This document shows, piece after piece, positions 39,138 through 48,383 of a stretch of DNA of 64,000 nucleotides (positions are counted from its first letter, which is position 1; each line of letters opens with the position of its first letter). The stretch spans positions 1,865,331 to 1,929,330 of the forward strand of contig NZ_KI912577.1 in NCBI RefSeq assembly GCF_000519085.1, in the 5' to 3' direction. The position numbers were made by a program, and so were the translations under genes. Below the pieces are notes generated by a model, which had not been told where the DNA came from, ran no database searches, and saw only the letters and a program-made list of their open reading frames with translations. Source of the DNA: Methylobacterium sp. 10. Lineage in GTDB: Bacteria; Pseudomonadota; Alphaproteobacteria; Rhizobiales; Beijerinckiaceae.

Positions 39138-40280
39138 GTGCGGGCCTTTCGCGATGCCCTCGCCGGTCTGATCGCGGCCCTGTCGCTCGTGGGCCAGGCC
39201 GAGGCCGACGGGATCGACCGCCGCATCCTGCCGGCCGCGCCGGCCTATGCCCGCAATCCCGCCTGCGCCCCGGTGTCGGTGACGATCCCGTTCGAGATCC
39301 ATACCGGCACCCGCGATGTCGGCATCTCGCCCTCGCCGAAAGACTTGCCCTTGAACCAGGGCGAGAGCGCGATCTGCTTCGCCTACGCCACGGCGGACAT
39401 GATCTCGCACCGGATCGGCAAATCCGTCTCGCCCCTCGACGTGGCGACGAAGTTCTACTTCGGCGATCCCACAAAGCTGGAGGCGATCCCGGATCCGCAT
39501 CTGAAACGCCATCTGCGCGTGCATCCCGCCCACCGGGCCGACATCGCCTGGAGCCGCAACACGGCCGAGGTCACCAAGGACGGTAACCCGGCCCTGGAGC
39601 CGTATTTCGACAAGATCGAGGGTGGCGAGGAGGATACGGCGGCGCTCCTCTACAATATCGACGGCTATTGCGAGGACCGCGACCTGCCGTCCAACGATGG
39701 CTATCGCTACGTGATGCCGACATTACGCGCGCTGCGCTACCGGACGACGCTTCGCCCGACGCGCCAGAGCTTTCGCGCTGTGGCCGCCACCGCGACCCAT
39801 CTGCGCGGGCGGCGGGCCGATCCGTTCAACGCGGCCTGGATCGCCCATGTGGAGTCGGTCTGCCGCCGCACGCCGCTACCGGTGCCGCTCCTGCCCGTCT
39901 CCTACCGTGTGGCGGCAAGCCAGGCCGATTTCGCTGACATGCTCGAATCCGGCCGCCATCCGAGTAAGCCGAAGCTCGACCGCATCCTCGCCATGGTCGA
40001 CTACGCCCTCGACCATGGCCGCGTGCCGACCGTGGGCTACAGCTGGTATCTGCTGGAAGATCGCGACCCGAAGGATCCCGACCTCTTCGCCGACCATGCG
40101 AGCCCGGTCATCGCCCGCCGCAGGGCCGGGAGCGTCTGCCAGTATCGAATTCAGGACAATACCGGCGAATATTGCGGCCGCATGCGCGACGGCATCCGCG
40201 AACGCTGCGACAACGGTCGCATCTGGGTCACCGAGAGCGAGTTGCGGCGGACTTTGTACAGCGTGACGTATCTGCGGTAG
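39138..40280 (+). CDS. Secreted papain-like (C1 family-like) cysteine peptidase candidate
   Basis: The 380-aa protein starts with a signal peptide (GTG start, cleavage near residue 23 after QAEA). LNQGESAICFAYATADMIS places Q74 exactly six residues before C80, the papain oxyanion-glutamine/nucleophile spacing. Further on, DHASPVI (H320) and YRIQDNTGEYCG (N341) resemble the papain DHAV...NSWG pair. Several extra cysteines suggest disulphides. I know of no standard name for this family. It follows rsmB by eight bases and may share its transcript. Protease activity is inferred from motif order and spacing only; a non-catalytic papain fold is possible. Confidence 0.6.
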   Translation: MRAFRDALAGLIAALSLVGQAEADGIDRRILPAAPAYARNPACAPVSVTIPFEIHTGTRDVGISPSPKDLPLNQGESAICFAYATADMISHRIGKSVSPLDVATKFYFGDPTKLEAIPDPHLKRHLRVHPAHRADIAWSRNTAEVTKDGNPALEPYFDKIEGGEEDTAALLYNIDGYCEDRDLPSNDGYRYVMPTLRALRYRTTLRPTRQSFRAVAATATHLRGRRADPFNAAWIAHVESVCRRTPLPVPLLPVSYRVAASQADFADMLESGRHPSKPKLDRILAMVDYALDHGRVPTVGYSWYLLEDRDPKDPDLFADHASPVIARRRAGSVCQYRIQDNTGEYCGRMRDGIRERCDNGRIWVTESELRRTLYSVTYLR

Positions 40281-40289
40281 GCGTCCGCC

Positions 40290-40922
40290 TTACGGCGTGA
40301 TCACCCGCATGGAGACGGTCTGGACCTGAGCGTCGCCGTTCATTTCGCCAGCGGGTGCGGATTTTTTCAGCCGCGCCATGAATTTGCGTACCTCGTCGGG
40401 CGGCAGTGCGCCGACGGGAGCGATCATCATGGACAGGAGCGCCTTGGTCTTGCGGTCGACCGAGGCGGAGCGGCTCACCGGCTCGAAATCCCGCACGGTG
40501 TGGGTCTTCTCCTCGTTGCCGGTGAAGACGCGGGCGCCATCCTTCAGCACGACGATGTCGCCGGGGCGCAGGGTCGGATCCTTGAGGAGGGCGGCCATCG
40601 GCCCGGAGGAGAGCGGGATCGGCGTCTGGCGGTCGCCGATCTGGAGCTGCAGCGGCTCGCTCTTCGGTAGGGCGGCGTAGCGGATCTTCGGGCGCGGGCG
40701 GCTCGCCTCCCGTCGGATCGTGAAGGATCTCTGCTGGACCTCGATCGCGGGAGCGGGTTGCTGCGCTTCCACCGCGGGGCGGGCCGGAGAGAACAACGCC
40801 TCGAACAGGCCGCCGAGACCACGGTCTTGAGCGTTCTGGGCCATAGCGGCGCTAGACGTGCACAATAACGCTGCGGCAGACATCAAGAGCCCGGCGCGCT
40901 TGAAGACAGGGATGACAGTCAC
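40290..40922 (-). CDS. Secreted hypothetical protein, 210 aa
   Basis: Starting at the GTG at 40922, the product has a good signal peptide (two basic residues, then AGLLMSAAALLCTSSAAMAQ). The mature part begins with a proline/alanine-rich region containing glutamine repeats, then a more ordered segment with PGDIVVLKDGARVFTGNEE, which hints at a small beta-rich domain. I recognise no family. An ATG at 40883 would give a signal peptide lacking positive charges, so the GTG is preferred. It converges on the papain-like gene. Confidence 0.7.
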   Translation of the reverse strand: MTVIPVFKRAGLLMSAAALLCTSSAAMAQNAQDRGLGGLFEALFSPARPAVEAQQPAPAIEVQQRSFTIRREASRPRPKIRYAALPKSEPLQLQIGDRQTPIPLSSGPMAALLKDPTLRPGDIVVLKDGARVFTGNEEKTHTVRDFEPVSRSASVDRKTKALLSMMIAPVGALPPDEVRKFMARLKKSAPAGEMNGDAQVQTVSMRVITP

Positions 40923-41230
40923 AGGCACACTGCCATTGCTGGAGGCTGCAGGAACGAAACTCGCTGGACGCTGTGTATAACCTGTGCAGCATTCAACCGT
41001 TCCGGCCGAGCTGGCCAAAAAATACAGTTCGTTGGGCCGTGGCGGTGCCCGGCCGTTCCCCTGTGCGCGGCGCCACTCCGGAGGGGGAAATCCCGAGCGG
41101 AGAGGCCACGAGGCGGTGCGACGAGTATCGGCATCCTTAATTGTTGGTTAATAGGCACGGCTTAGCTTCCCGATGGGACGACATCCGGCACAATTGCCAT
41201 CCGGGTCGCGGTGCTGGAGGAAAGGCGTGC
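40923..41230. promoter_or_regulatory. Divergent promoter region with a CtrA-type box
   Basis: This 308-base gap separates two divergent genes. It contains TTAATTGTTGGTTAA at 41137-41151, an exact TTAA-N7-TTAA match to the alphaproteobacterial CtrA recognition sequence, about 80 bases before the heparinase-like gene. No other strong motif is visible. Ribosome site GGAGG is at 41216-41220. Confidence 0.5.
41137..41151 (+). promoter_or_regulatory. CtrA-like binding box TTAA-N7-TTAA
   Basis: Both half-sites are perfect and the spacing is exactly seven. In Caulobacter and relatives this is the full CtrA site. In such GC-rich DNA a chance match is uncommon, and the site lies in the only long divergent intergenic region nearby. 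Whether it controls the heparinase-like gene, the secreted protein gene, or both cannot be told. Confidence 0.5.
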
Positions 41231-43015
41231 GTGGGTTGGGGGGCTGATCGTTGGCGTTTCTATCGGCTCGTCGGGCGTGAGATCGCGCGCTCGGCGCGGG
41301 GCGTCTCCGCACGCTTGACCGCGAGCCCGGACCTGCTGGCGCGCGCCCGTGTCAGCGCCCTGGTGATCGCCCCGCACGATCTGCGCACGAGCGATGCCAC
41401 CTTCGCCGACGATATCTATGCCGGCCTCTTCGTGTTCGCGGGGCGCTCCCTTTCAGTGAGCGGCCGGTCGCCCTTCGATTATGCGCCGCCCTCGCCGGAA
41501 TGGGCGGATGCGTTCTACGGTTTCGGCTGGCTGCGCCACCTGCGCGCCGCCGACACGGCGCTGGCCAGAGCCAATGCCCGCGCTTTCGTGGCGGATTTCA
41601 TCGCCGGCCGTGGCGACGAGGCCCGGGCCGCCCCCGTGCCCGTTGCCGCGCGGCGGCTGATCTCCTTCCTGTGCCAGTCGCCCCTCGTTCTGGAGGGAGC
41701 GGACCACGCCTTCTACCAGGCATTCCTCAAGGCGGTCGGGCGCGGCGCAAGAGACCTCGAACGCTCCCTGCGCCGGGGCCTACCGCCGCAATCGCGGCTC
41801 CTGGCGGTGGTGGCCCTGTGTTATGCCGGTCTATGCTGCGACGGCATCCAGCCGATCCTGCGCCGGGCCACGCGCATCCTGTCGCGGGAACTCGACCGTC
41901 AGATCATGGCGGATGGCGGCCATCGCAGCCGCGACCCGCGCTTCGCCATGGAACTCCTTCTCGATCTCCTGCCCCTGCGCCAGAGCTTCCTTAGCCGGAG
42001 CCTCGATCCGCCGGTGGCCTTGCTCCATGCCATCGATCGGATGCTGCCGCTGCTGCGGCTCCTGCGCCACGGCGATGCGTCCCTGAGCCATTTCAACGGT
42101 ATGGGCGCCACGGCGGCGGACCACCTCGCCACCCTGCTGGTTTATGACGGCGCTCTGGCGCAGCCGATGATGCATGCGCCGAATTCCGGATACGAGCGGC
42201 TGGAGAGCGGCCGCGTCGTCGTGGTCGCCGATGTGGGTGCGCCGCCGCCGCTACCCTTTTCGATGAATGCCGGGGCCGGCTGCCTCTCCTTCGAGATGTC
42301 GAGCGGCCCCCAGCGGGTGGTGATCAATTGCGGCCTGCCGGCGAGCGGCCCGGAATTGCGGCGCCTTGCCCGCAGCACCGCCGCCCATTCCACCGCGACG
42401 GTTGGGGATTCCTCATCCTGCCGTTTCCTCGGCGCCAGCGAGGGAGTGGGCAGCCGTTTCGCCGCCGATTGGCTCATCAAACGGATCGGCCCCGTGCTGG
42501 TGCGCGGCCCGCGCGCGGTCAAGTCCGAGCGGACGAGCGATAACGGCTCGCTGATCCTTGCCGGCCGCCATGACGGCTATGCCGCCGAGTTCGGCATCGT
42601 CCATGAGCGGCGCTGGTGCCTCCTCCCCGACGGGGCCGGGCTCGAAGGCGAGGATGCCTTCGTAGCCGTCGCCCACAAGGGCAACCGCATCCGGCTGCGT
42701 CCGCCGGAGGCGGCGATCCGCTTCCACCTGCATCCCGCCATCGCGGCCAATGCGGCCGAGGGCGGAGGGGTCGACCTAGCCTCGCCGCTGGGAGAAGTCT
42801 GGCGGTTCGAGGCCGACGGCGCGGCCATCGCCTTGGAAGAAAGCGTGTATTTCGCGGGTCTGACGGGTGCGCGGCGGACAGACCAGATCGTCCTCTACGT
42901 CACCGCCGGGGAGGGCACCCGGGTGCGTTGGCGGTTCCTGCACCTTGCGCAGGCGCCGGGGCGGAACAAACCCGCCCGGCTCGAGGCTCCGGTGGCCGAT
43001 GAGGCCGCGCGGTAG
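41231..43015 (+). CDS. Heparinase II/III-like protein
   Basis: The 594-aa protein has an alpha-toroid N-terminal half and a beta-sandwich C-terminal half, the layout of heparinase II/III-like polysaccharide lyases. Recognisable segments include DADT-like helical repeats, [31 protein letters not shown] and [12 protein letters not shown]. There is no clear signal peptide. The start is taken at the GTG at 41231 with GGAGG ten bases upstream. As I recall, such genes sit between rsmB and purH in many Hyphomicrobiales, which holds here except for two inserted genes. Substrate unknown, perhaps an envelope polysaccharide. Confidence 0.8.
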   Translation: MGWGADRWRFYRLVGREIARSARGVSARLTASPDLLARARVSALVIAPHDLRTSDATFADDIYAGLFVFAGRSLSVSGRSPFDYAPPSPEWADAFYGFGWLRHLRAADTALARANARAFVADFIAGRGDEARAAPVPVAARRLISFLCQSPLVLEGADHAFYQAFLKAVGRGARDLERSLRRGLPPQSRLLAVVALCYAGLCCDGIQPILRRATRILSRELDRQIMADGGHRSRDPRFAMELLLDLLPLRQSFLSRSLDPPVALLHAIDRMLPLLRLLRHGDASLSHFNGMGATAADHLATLLVYDGALAQPMMHAPNSGYERLESGRVVVVADVGAPPPLPFSMNAGAGCLSFEMSSGPQRVVINCGLPASGPELRRLARSTAAHSTATVGDSSSCRFLGASEGVGSRFAADWLIKRIGPVLVRGPRAVKSERTSDNGSLILAGRHDGYAAEFGIVHERRWCLLPDGAGLEGEDAFVAVAHKGNRIRLRPPEAAIRFHLHPAIAANAAEGGGVDLASPLGEVWRFEADGAAIALEESVYFAGLTGARRTDQIVLYVTAGEGTRVRWRFLHLAQAPGRNKPARLEAPVADEAAR

Positions 43016-43089
43016 CCGATAGGGCGCCATCTGTGGTACCCGCCGCGTTTCAGGGGCAGAATCTGCCCTGTGCCGGACGGTTCTCGACA

Positions 43090-44688
43090 ATGTCGCATGA
43101 TCAGGCGCGGGTTGCCCGCGCACTCCTCTCCGTCTCCGACAAGACGGGCCTCGTGGATTTCGCCCGCGCGCTGTCCGAGCGCGGCGTCGCCCTTGTCTCC
43201 ACGGGCGGCACGCACCGGGCCTTGAGCGAGGCGGGCCTGCCGGTCACGGAAGTCGCCGAGATCACCGGCTTTCCCGAGATGATGGACGGGCGGGTGAAGA
43301 CCCTGCACCCGGCGGTGCATGGCGGTCTCCTCGCGGTGCGCGACGATCCCGAGCATCAGGCGGCGCTGGCCGCCCACGGTATCGGCGCCATCGACCTCCT
43401 CGTGGTCAATCTCTATCCGTTCGAGGCGACGATCGCGAAACCCTGCGCCTATGACGACGCGGTGGAGAACATCGATGTCGGCGGCCCGGCGATGATCCGC
43501 GCGGCTGCCAAGAATCATGCCGACGTGGCGGTGGTGGTGGATGTGGCCGATTACGGCGCCATTCTCTCGGAGCTCGAAGCCGGCAACGGCACGCTGGGTG
43601 CGGCGACCCGCAGGCGGCTGGCGCAGAAGGCCTTCGCCCGCACCGCCTCCTACGATTCCGCCATTGCCGCCTGGCTCGCCGACCATGTGGAGATGGAGGA
43701 GGCCCCCGCCTTCCGTGCCTTCGGCGGCACCCTCGCCCAATCCCTGCGCTACGGCGAGAACCCGCATCAATCGGCGGCCTTCTACCGGACGCCCGGCCTC
43801 GTTCGGCCTGGCGTAGCGAGCGCCCGCCAGCTCCAGGGCAAGGAGCTGTCCTACAACAACCTGAACGACACCGATGCGGCCTATGAATGCGTCGCCGAGT
43901 TCGACCCGGCCCGCGCCGCCGCGGTGGCGATCATCAAGCATGCCAACCCCTGCGGCGTCGCCGAAGGCGAAACCCTGGCAGAGGCCTATGAGCGGGCGCT
44001 CGCCTGCGACCCGACTTCGGCCTTCGGCGGCATCGTCGCCCTCAACCGCACCCTGGATGCCGAATCGGCCGCGCGAATCGTCGAGATCTTTACCGAGGTG
44101 ATCATTGCGCCGGACGCCACCGAGGAGGCGATCGCCCTCGTCGCGGCCAAGAAGAACCTGCGTCTCCTTCTCGCGGGCGGCCTTCCCGACCCGCGTGCCA
44201 AGGGCTTCGCCATGCGCAACCTCGCCGGCGGCATCCTGGTCCAGGGCCGCGACGCGGCCGTGGTCGACGACATGACGCTGAAGGTGGTGACGAAGCGCGA
44301 GCCCACGGCGCAGGAATATGCCGACCTGCGCTTCGCCTACCGCGTCGCCAAGCACGTCAAGTCGAATGCCATCGTCTACGCCCGTAACGGAGCCACCGTG
44401 GGCATCGGTGCCGGGCAGATGTCGCGGGTGGATTCCTCGCGCATCGCCGCCTGGAAAGCGGCGGAGGGCGCACAACGCATCGGCGCGGCGGAGAGCCTGG
44501 CCAAGGGCTCGGTTGTGGCCTCGGACGCGTTCTTCCCCTTCGCCGACGGTCTGATCGCGGCGGCGGAGGCCGGCGCCACGGCGGTGATTCAGCCCGGCGG
44601 CTCGATGCGGGATGCCGACGTGATCAAGGCTGCCGACGAGGCCGGCCTCGCCATGGTGTTTACAGGACACCGCCACTTCCGGCACTGA
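43090..44688 (+). CDS. purH: Bifunctional AICAR formyltransferase / IMP cyclohydrolase
   Basis: PurH catalyses the last two steps of IMP synthesis. The 532-aa protein has an N-terminal MGS-like cyclohydrolase domain ([40 protein letters not shown]) and a C-terminal formyltransferase domain ([22 protein letters not shown], and the terminal [17 protein letters not shown]). The ATG at 43090 is preferred to an upstream one because homology starts there. It also recycles AICAR released by HisF. Confidence 0.96.
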   Translation: MSHDQARVARALLSVSDKTGLVDFARALSERGVALVSTGGTHRALSEAGLPVTEVAEITGFPEMMDGRVKTLHPAVHGGLLAVRDDPEHQAALAAHGIGAIDLLVVNLYPFEATIAKPCAYDDAVENIDVGGPAMIRAAAKNHADVAVVVDVADYGAILSELEAGNGTLGAATRRRLAQKAFARTASYDSAIAAWLADHVEMEEAPAFRAFGGTLAQSLRYGENPHQSAAFYRTPGLVRPGVASARQLQGKELSYNNLNDTDAAYECVAEFDPARAAAVAIIKHANPCGVAEGETLAEAYERALACDPTSAFGGIVALNRTLDAESAARIVEIFTEVIIAPDATEEAIALVAAKKNLRLLLAGGLPDPRAKGFAMRNLAGGILVQGRDAAVVDDMTLKVVTKREPTAQEYADLRFAYRVAKHVKSNAIVYARNGATVGIGAGQMSRVDSSRIAAWKAAEGAQRIGAAESLAKGSVVASDAFFPFADGLIAAAEAGATAVIQPGGSMRDADVIKAADEAGLAMVFTGHRHFRH

Positions 44689-44746
44689 TGCCGCGCGGTG
44701 TGCACGCAAACGGCCTGCGCGCATCGCCCTGTCGAGGCTTTCTTCC

Positions 44747-46117
44747 ATGATCAACACGCACCTTTCCTCCCATCGCGCCGAGCGCCGGGCGGCCGGCAAG
44801 CGCTTGCGCGATGCGGTCCCCCGTGAATCGCATGCCGATTGGTATCCGGCCGAAGACCGTGATCCGCTGGCGGTCCTGCGGGCGAACGATGCCGGCCGGT
44901 TGCTCGAACTGATTCCCCTGCGCCACGAGCGGATGCGGGCTAGTCCGTTCGCCTTCCTGCGCGGGGCCGCCGCGGTGATGGCCTCCGACCTCGCCGGCGT
45001 TCCGGTTCCGGGCATCCCGGTCCAGGCCTGCGGCGATTGCCACATCGGCAATTTCGGCGTGTATCGCAGCGCCGAGGGCCAGACCCTGTTCGACATCAAC
45101 GACTTCGACGAGACGCTCTGGAACGTCGATTTCACCATCGACGTGAAGCGTCTCGCCGCCAGCGTCGCCGTCGCCGCCTTCGCCCAGGGCGAGGACAAGG
45201 CCTATCGCGCGGCTCGCGCCAGCGTCTGCGCCTATCGCGAGCACATCCGCGAGTTGTCGTATCTCTCGCCGCTGGCCATCTGGCACAGCCGCATCGACCT
45301 CGACGAAGAGATCGGCCGTCTCGGCGACGGGGATCTGTGCCGGCGCCTCGTGGCCGATGCGGCCGCCGAGACCGCCGACGGCCTGAGCCATGGCGACGCC
45401 CCGGATCTCGACCCGGCGACCATCCATGCGGACTCGACCCTCTGGCGCATCGCCGACAAGGATCCGACGATCTTCCACGAAGGGGCGAACGGGCTGACGG
45501 AGGCGGTGCAGGAAGCGGCCGCCGCGCTGCTCGCCTATCCGCAGAGCCTCCAGGCCGACCGCAACCTGCTGACCCTGCGCTACATGCAGCGCGACGTCGC
45601 CTTCAAGGTGGTCGGCATCGGCTCGGTCGGCACCGTCTGCGCCGTGGGATTGTACACCGACGCGGATGGCGCGCCGCTCTTCCTGCAGATCAAGGAGGCC
45701 CGGCCTTCGGTCCTGGGTCAGCTCGCCCTGAGCCCGTTCTTCCTCGCATCCGAGGGCCAGCGCGTGATCGATGGCCAGCGCATCATGCAGGCCGCAAGCG
45801 ACATGTTCCTCGGCACCGCCCATTCCGAGCTGAGCGGGCGCTCCTATTATGTGCGCCAACTCAAGAACAAGAAGCTTTCGGCCGTCGCCGAGATCCTCGC
45901 CGAGAGCGGCCCCAAAGCCTATGCGCGGCTCTGCGGCACAACGCTCGCCCGCGCCCACGCCCGCTCCGGGGACGCGGCGATGATCGCCGGCTATCTCGGC
46001 AAGGGCGACGCCTTCGACGAGGCCGTCGCCGAGTTCGCCATGCGCTATGCGTGGCAAACGATGGCCGATCATCACGCCCTGCAGGCGGCCCATGCGGATA
46101 CCGCCGAGCACGCATGA
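44747..46117 (+). CDS. DUF2252 protein with kinase-like motifs
   Basis: The 456-aa soluble protein belongs to DUF2252. It carries GDCHIGNFG (near residue 99) followed by [10 protein letters not shown], which parallels the H-x-D-x4-N catalytic loop and D-x-D metal motif of aminoglycoside-phosphotransferase-like kinases. Other segments are IKEARPSVL and [10 protein letters not shown]. The function of the family is not known. It lies 58 bases after purH, with a strong terminator 37 bases downstream, so it may end the purH transcript. Confidence 0.85.
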   Translation: MINTHLSSHRAERRAAGKRLRDAVPRESHADWYPAEDRDPLAVLRANDAGRLLELIPLRHERMRASPFAFLRGAAAVMASDLAGVPVPGIPVQACGDCHIGNFGVYRSAEGQTLFDINDFDETLWNVDFTIDVKRLAASVAVAAFAQGEDKAYRAARASVCAYREHIRELSYLSPLAIWHSRIDLDEEIGRLGDGDLCRRLVADAAAETADGLSHGDAPDLDPATIHADSTLWRIADKDPTIFHEGANGLTEAVQEAAAALLAYPQSLQADRNLLTLRYMQRDVAFKVVGIGSVGTVCAVGLYTDADGAPLFLQIKEARPSVLGQLALSPFFLASEGQRVIDGQRIMQAASDMFLGTAHSELSGRSYYVRQLKNKKLSAVAEILAESGPKAYARLCGTTLARAHARSGDAAMIAGYLGKGDAFDEAVAEFAMRYAWQTMADHHALQAAHADTAEHA

Positions 46118-46154
46118 CGTGACGGATTCCGCGACGCGCGGCCGATACGACAAA

Positions 46155-46182
46155 GGGCCCCGGAGCGATCCGGGGCCCTTTT
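46155..46182. terminator. Terminator between DUF2252 and the convergent transporter gene
   Basis: GGGCCCCGGA (46155-46164) and TCCGGGGCCC (46169-46178) are perfect complements around GCGA, followed by four T residues on the plus strand and preceded by AAA, so it can serve both directions. Confidence 0.85.
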
Positions 46183-46260
46183 CCATGGCGTCACATCGAG
46201 GGTGCTACGTCGCGCGCCGGACCGTATCGGAGAGCCCGGTCCGGCGCTTCGATTCGAGGA

Positions 46261-48048
46261 CTATCGCGCCGGGCGGTCGTCCCAGGTGAAGATGTCCCTG
46301 TCCTTGGTCTCGGGGATGAACAGGGCACCGATGACGGCCGTCGCGAGGGCGATGACGATCGGGTACCAGAGGCCGAAATAGATGTCGCCGGTCTGGGCCA
46401 CCATGGCGAAGGCCGTGGCTGGCAGCAGGCCGCCGAACCAGCCGTTGCCGATATGGTAGGGCAGCGACATCGAGGTGTAGCGGATACGCGTCGGGAACAG
46501 TTCGACGAGGGCTGCCGCGATCGGGCCGTAGACCATCGTCACGTAGAGGACGAGGATCGTCAGGATTCCGATGATCGTCAGCTTCTGGACCGAGAAGATG
46601 TCGATCATCTTGGCGAAGTTCGACAGGCCGTCCTTCGGTTCGATGGCGATCTTCACGATGCTCGGGTTGGTGGCGGTGGGGTAGCCGGAGGCGGTGAGGG
46701 CCGCGCCCACGTCCTTGGTGAAGGCCGGATCGGCGGCGGCGAACTCCTTGCCGGCGACGGTGACGGTGGCCTTGGTGCCGGGAGCGGCCGGCTCGGTGGT
46801 GTAGTTCACCGCGGACCGGGCGAGCAGCGCCTTGGCGATGTCGCAGGAATTGGTGAACTTGGCCGTTCCCACCGGATTGAACTGGAACGAGCAATCCGCC
46901 GGATCGGCCTTCACCACCACCTGCGTGCTCTGCTGGGCCGCGTGCAGAGCCGGGTTGGCGGCTGCGGTCAGCGCCTTGAACAGCGGGAAGAAGGTCAGTG
47001 CCGCGATCACGCAACCGCCGAGGATGATCGGCTTGCGGCCGATCTTGTCGGAGAGCGCGCCGAAGAACAGGAACCCGCCGGTGCCGAGGATGAGCGACCA
47101 GGCGATGAGCACGTTGGCGGTGAACTGATCGACCTTCAGGATCGTCTGGAGGAAGAACAGCGCGTAGAACTGGCCGGTGTACCAGACCACGGCCTGGCCG
47201 GCGGTGAGGCCGAGGAGTGCGAGGAGCGCCCATTTGGCGTTGCGCCATTGGCCGAACGCCTCCGAGAGCGGCGCCTTCGAGCCGGTGCCCTCGTCCTTCA
47301 TCTTCTTGAAGGCCGGGCTTTCCTGCATCTGCAGACGGATCCAGACCGAGACGCCGAGCAGCACGATCGAGACCAGGAACGGAATGCGCCAGCCCCAGGC
47401 GGCGAAGGGCGTGATCGTGCCTGCCGAACCATCGGCGAGGGTGGTGGCGACGGGCGCGTAGTTCGCGTTGACGTAGATCTGCGTGAACAGGATCACCATC
47501 AGCGACAGCAGGAGACCAAGGGTCGCCGTGGTCTGAATGAAGGCGGTGTAGAAGCCGCGACGCCCGGGGGGAGCGTGCTCGGCCACGTAGACCGCCGCGC
47601 CGCCGTATTCACCGCCAAGGGCGAGGCCCTGGAGCATGCGCAAGGCCAGCAGCGCCACGGGCGCGACCCAGCCGACGCCGTACTCGTTCATCGTCGCGTA
47701 GGACGGCAGCAGGCCGACCACGAAGGTCGAGATGCCCATGATCAGGATCGTCACGAGGAAGGTATACTTGCGGCCCACCAGATCGCCGAGACGTCCGAAC
47801 ACCAGCGCGCCGAAGGGGCGGACTAGGAAGCCAGCGGCGAAGGCCATCAGGGCGAAGATGTTGCGCGTGGCTTCCGGATAAGCCGAGAAGAACTGCGCAC
47901 CGATGATCGCGGCGAGCGATCCGTAGAGATAGAAATCATACCACTCGAACACGGTGCCGAGCGAGGAGGCCAGGATGACCTTCTTCTCGCCGGCACTCAT
48001 GGGCCGCGCGGCTTCCTTCGGTAATGGGACCGCTGACGTTGCAGACAT
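46261..48048 (-). CDS. MHS-family major facilitator transporter with a large loop insert
   Basis: The 595-aa protein has twelve predicted membrane helices. The metabolite:H+ symporter subfamily is indicated by FEWYDFYLYG near the start, the loop GRLGDLVGRKYTF, RMLQGLALGGEYGGA, and a second RIGRKP-type loop (DKIGRKPI). About 120 residues (roughly 360-480) between helices 8 and 9 form a hydrophilic insert with two cysteines (in DCSF and SCDI) that ordinary family members of about 430 residues lack. Typical substrates are dicarboxylates, betaine, proline or shikimate; which one is unclear. Transcription runs toward DUF2252. Confidence 0.88.
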   Translation of the reverse strand: MSATSAVPLPKEAARPMSAGEKKVILASSLGTVFEWYDFYLYGSLAAIIGAQFFSAYPEATRNIFALMAFAAGFLVRPFGALVFGRLGDLVGRKYTFLVTILIMGISTFVVGLLPSYATMNEYGVGWVAPVALLALRMLQGLALGGEYGGAAVYVAEHAPPGRRGFYTAFIQTTATLGLLLSLMVILFTQIYVNANYAPVATTLADGSAGTITPFAAWGWRIPFLVSIVLLGVSVWIRLQMQESPAFKKMKDEGTGSKAPLSEAFGQWRNAKWALLALLGLTAGQAVVWYTGQFYALFFLQTILKVDQFTANVLIAWSLILGTGGFLFFGALSDKIGRKPIILGGCVIAALTFFPLFKALTAAANPALHAAQQSTQVVVKADPADCSFQFNPVGTAKFTNSCDIAKALLARSAVNYTTEPAAPGTKATVTVAGKEFAAADPAFTKDVGAALTASGYPTATNPSIVKIAIEPKDGLSNFAKMIDIFSVQKLTIIGILTILVLYVTMVYGPIAAALVELFPTRIRYTSMSLPYHIGNGWFGGLLPATAFAMVAQTGDIYFGLWYPIVIALATAVIGALFIPETKDRDIFTWDDRPAR

Positions 48049-48383
48049 GGGGACTCCTCCGGATTTTTTACTTCCAGGCTTTTGCAGGCCTGGCTTTCAT
48101 CACTTTACAGACCGGGCTTCTGCGTCGGCGTTCGCAGTCGGCCAAGTTCTGTTGAGCATTCGTCTTGCCCCTCACGGAAATGAGAGCACACGACGCTACC
48201 CCACGCCATGATTTCGCCCAAGAGTGAAAACGCGGCGGAGGCGCGCGATACTCACGTTTTTGTGTGCGGGTGTCACTTTCCCGTCCGCAGCCGGCTCGTC
48301 CGTCGCACTCGGTACTTCGAACGAGAAAGGGCGCGGCTCGCGCCGCGCCCTCTCGATGTCTCGAAGACTGTTTTTGGTACGGT
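48049..48383. other. Intergenic stretch between actP and the MHS transporter
   Basis: The region holds the promoter of the transporter (minus strand) on its left, including an inverted repeat CCAGGC/GCCTGG at 48074-48079 and 48088-48093 that could be an operator. The actP terminator is on its right. I see no gene in it. Confidence 0.5.
48329..48350 (-). terminator. Terminator of the acetate operon
   Basis: GGGCGCGGC (48329-48337) and GCCGCGCCC (48342-48350) are perfect complements around a 4-base loop. On the minus strand the hairpin is followed by TTTCTCGTT, and it lies 34 bases past the actP stop. Confidence 0.75.

Noticed and set aside
39138..40280. NlpC/P60 or transglutaminase assignment for the secreted cysteine protein
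   Set aside because: The glutamine six residues before the cysteine and the late DHA...DN pair fit the papain order better than either of those families.
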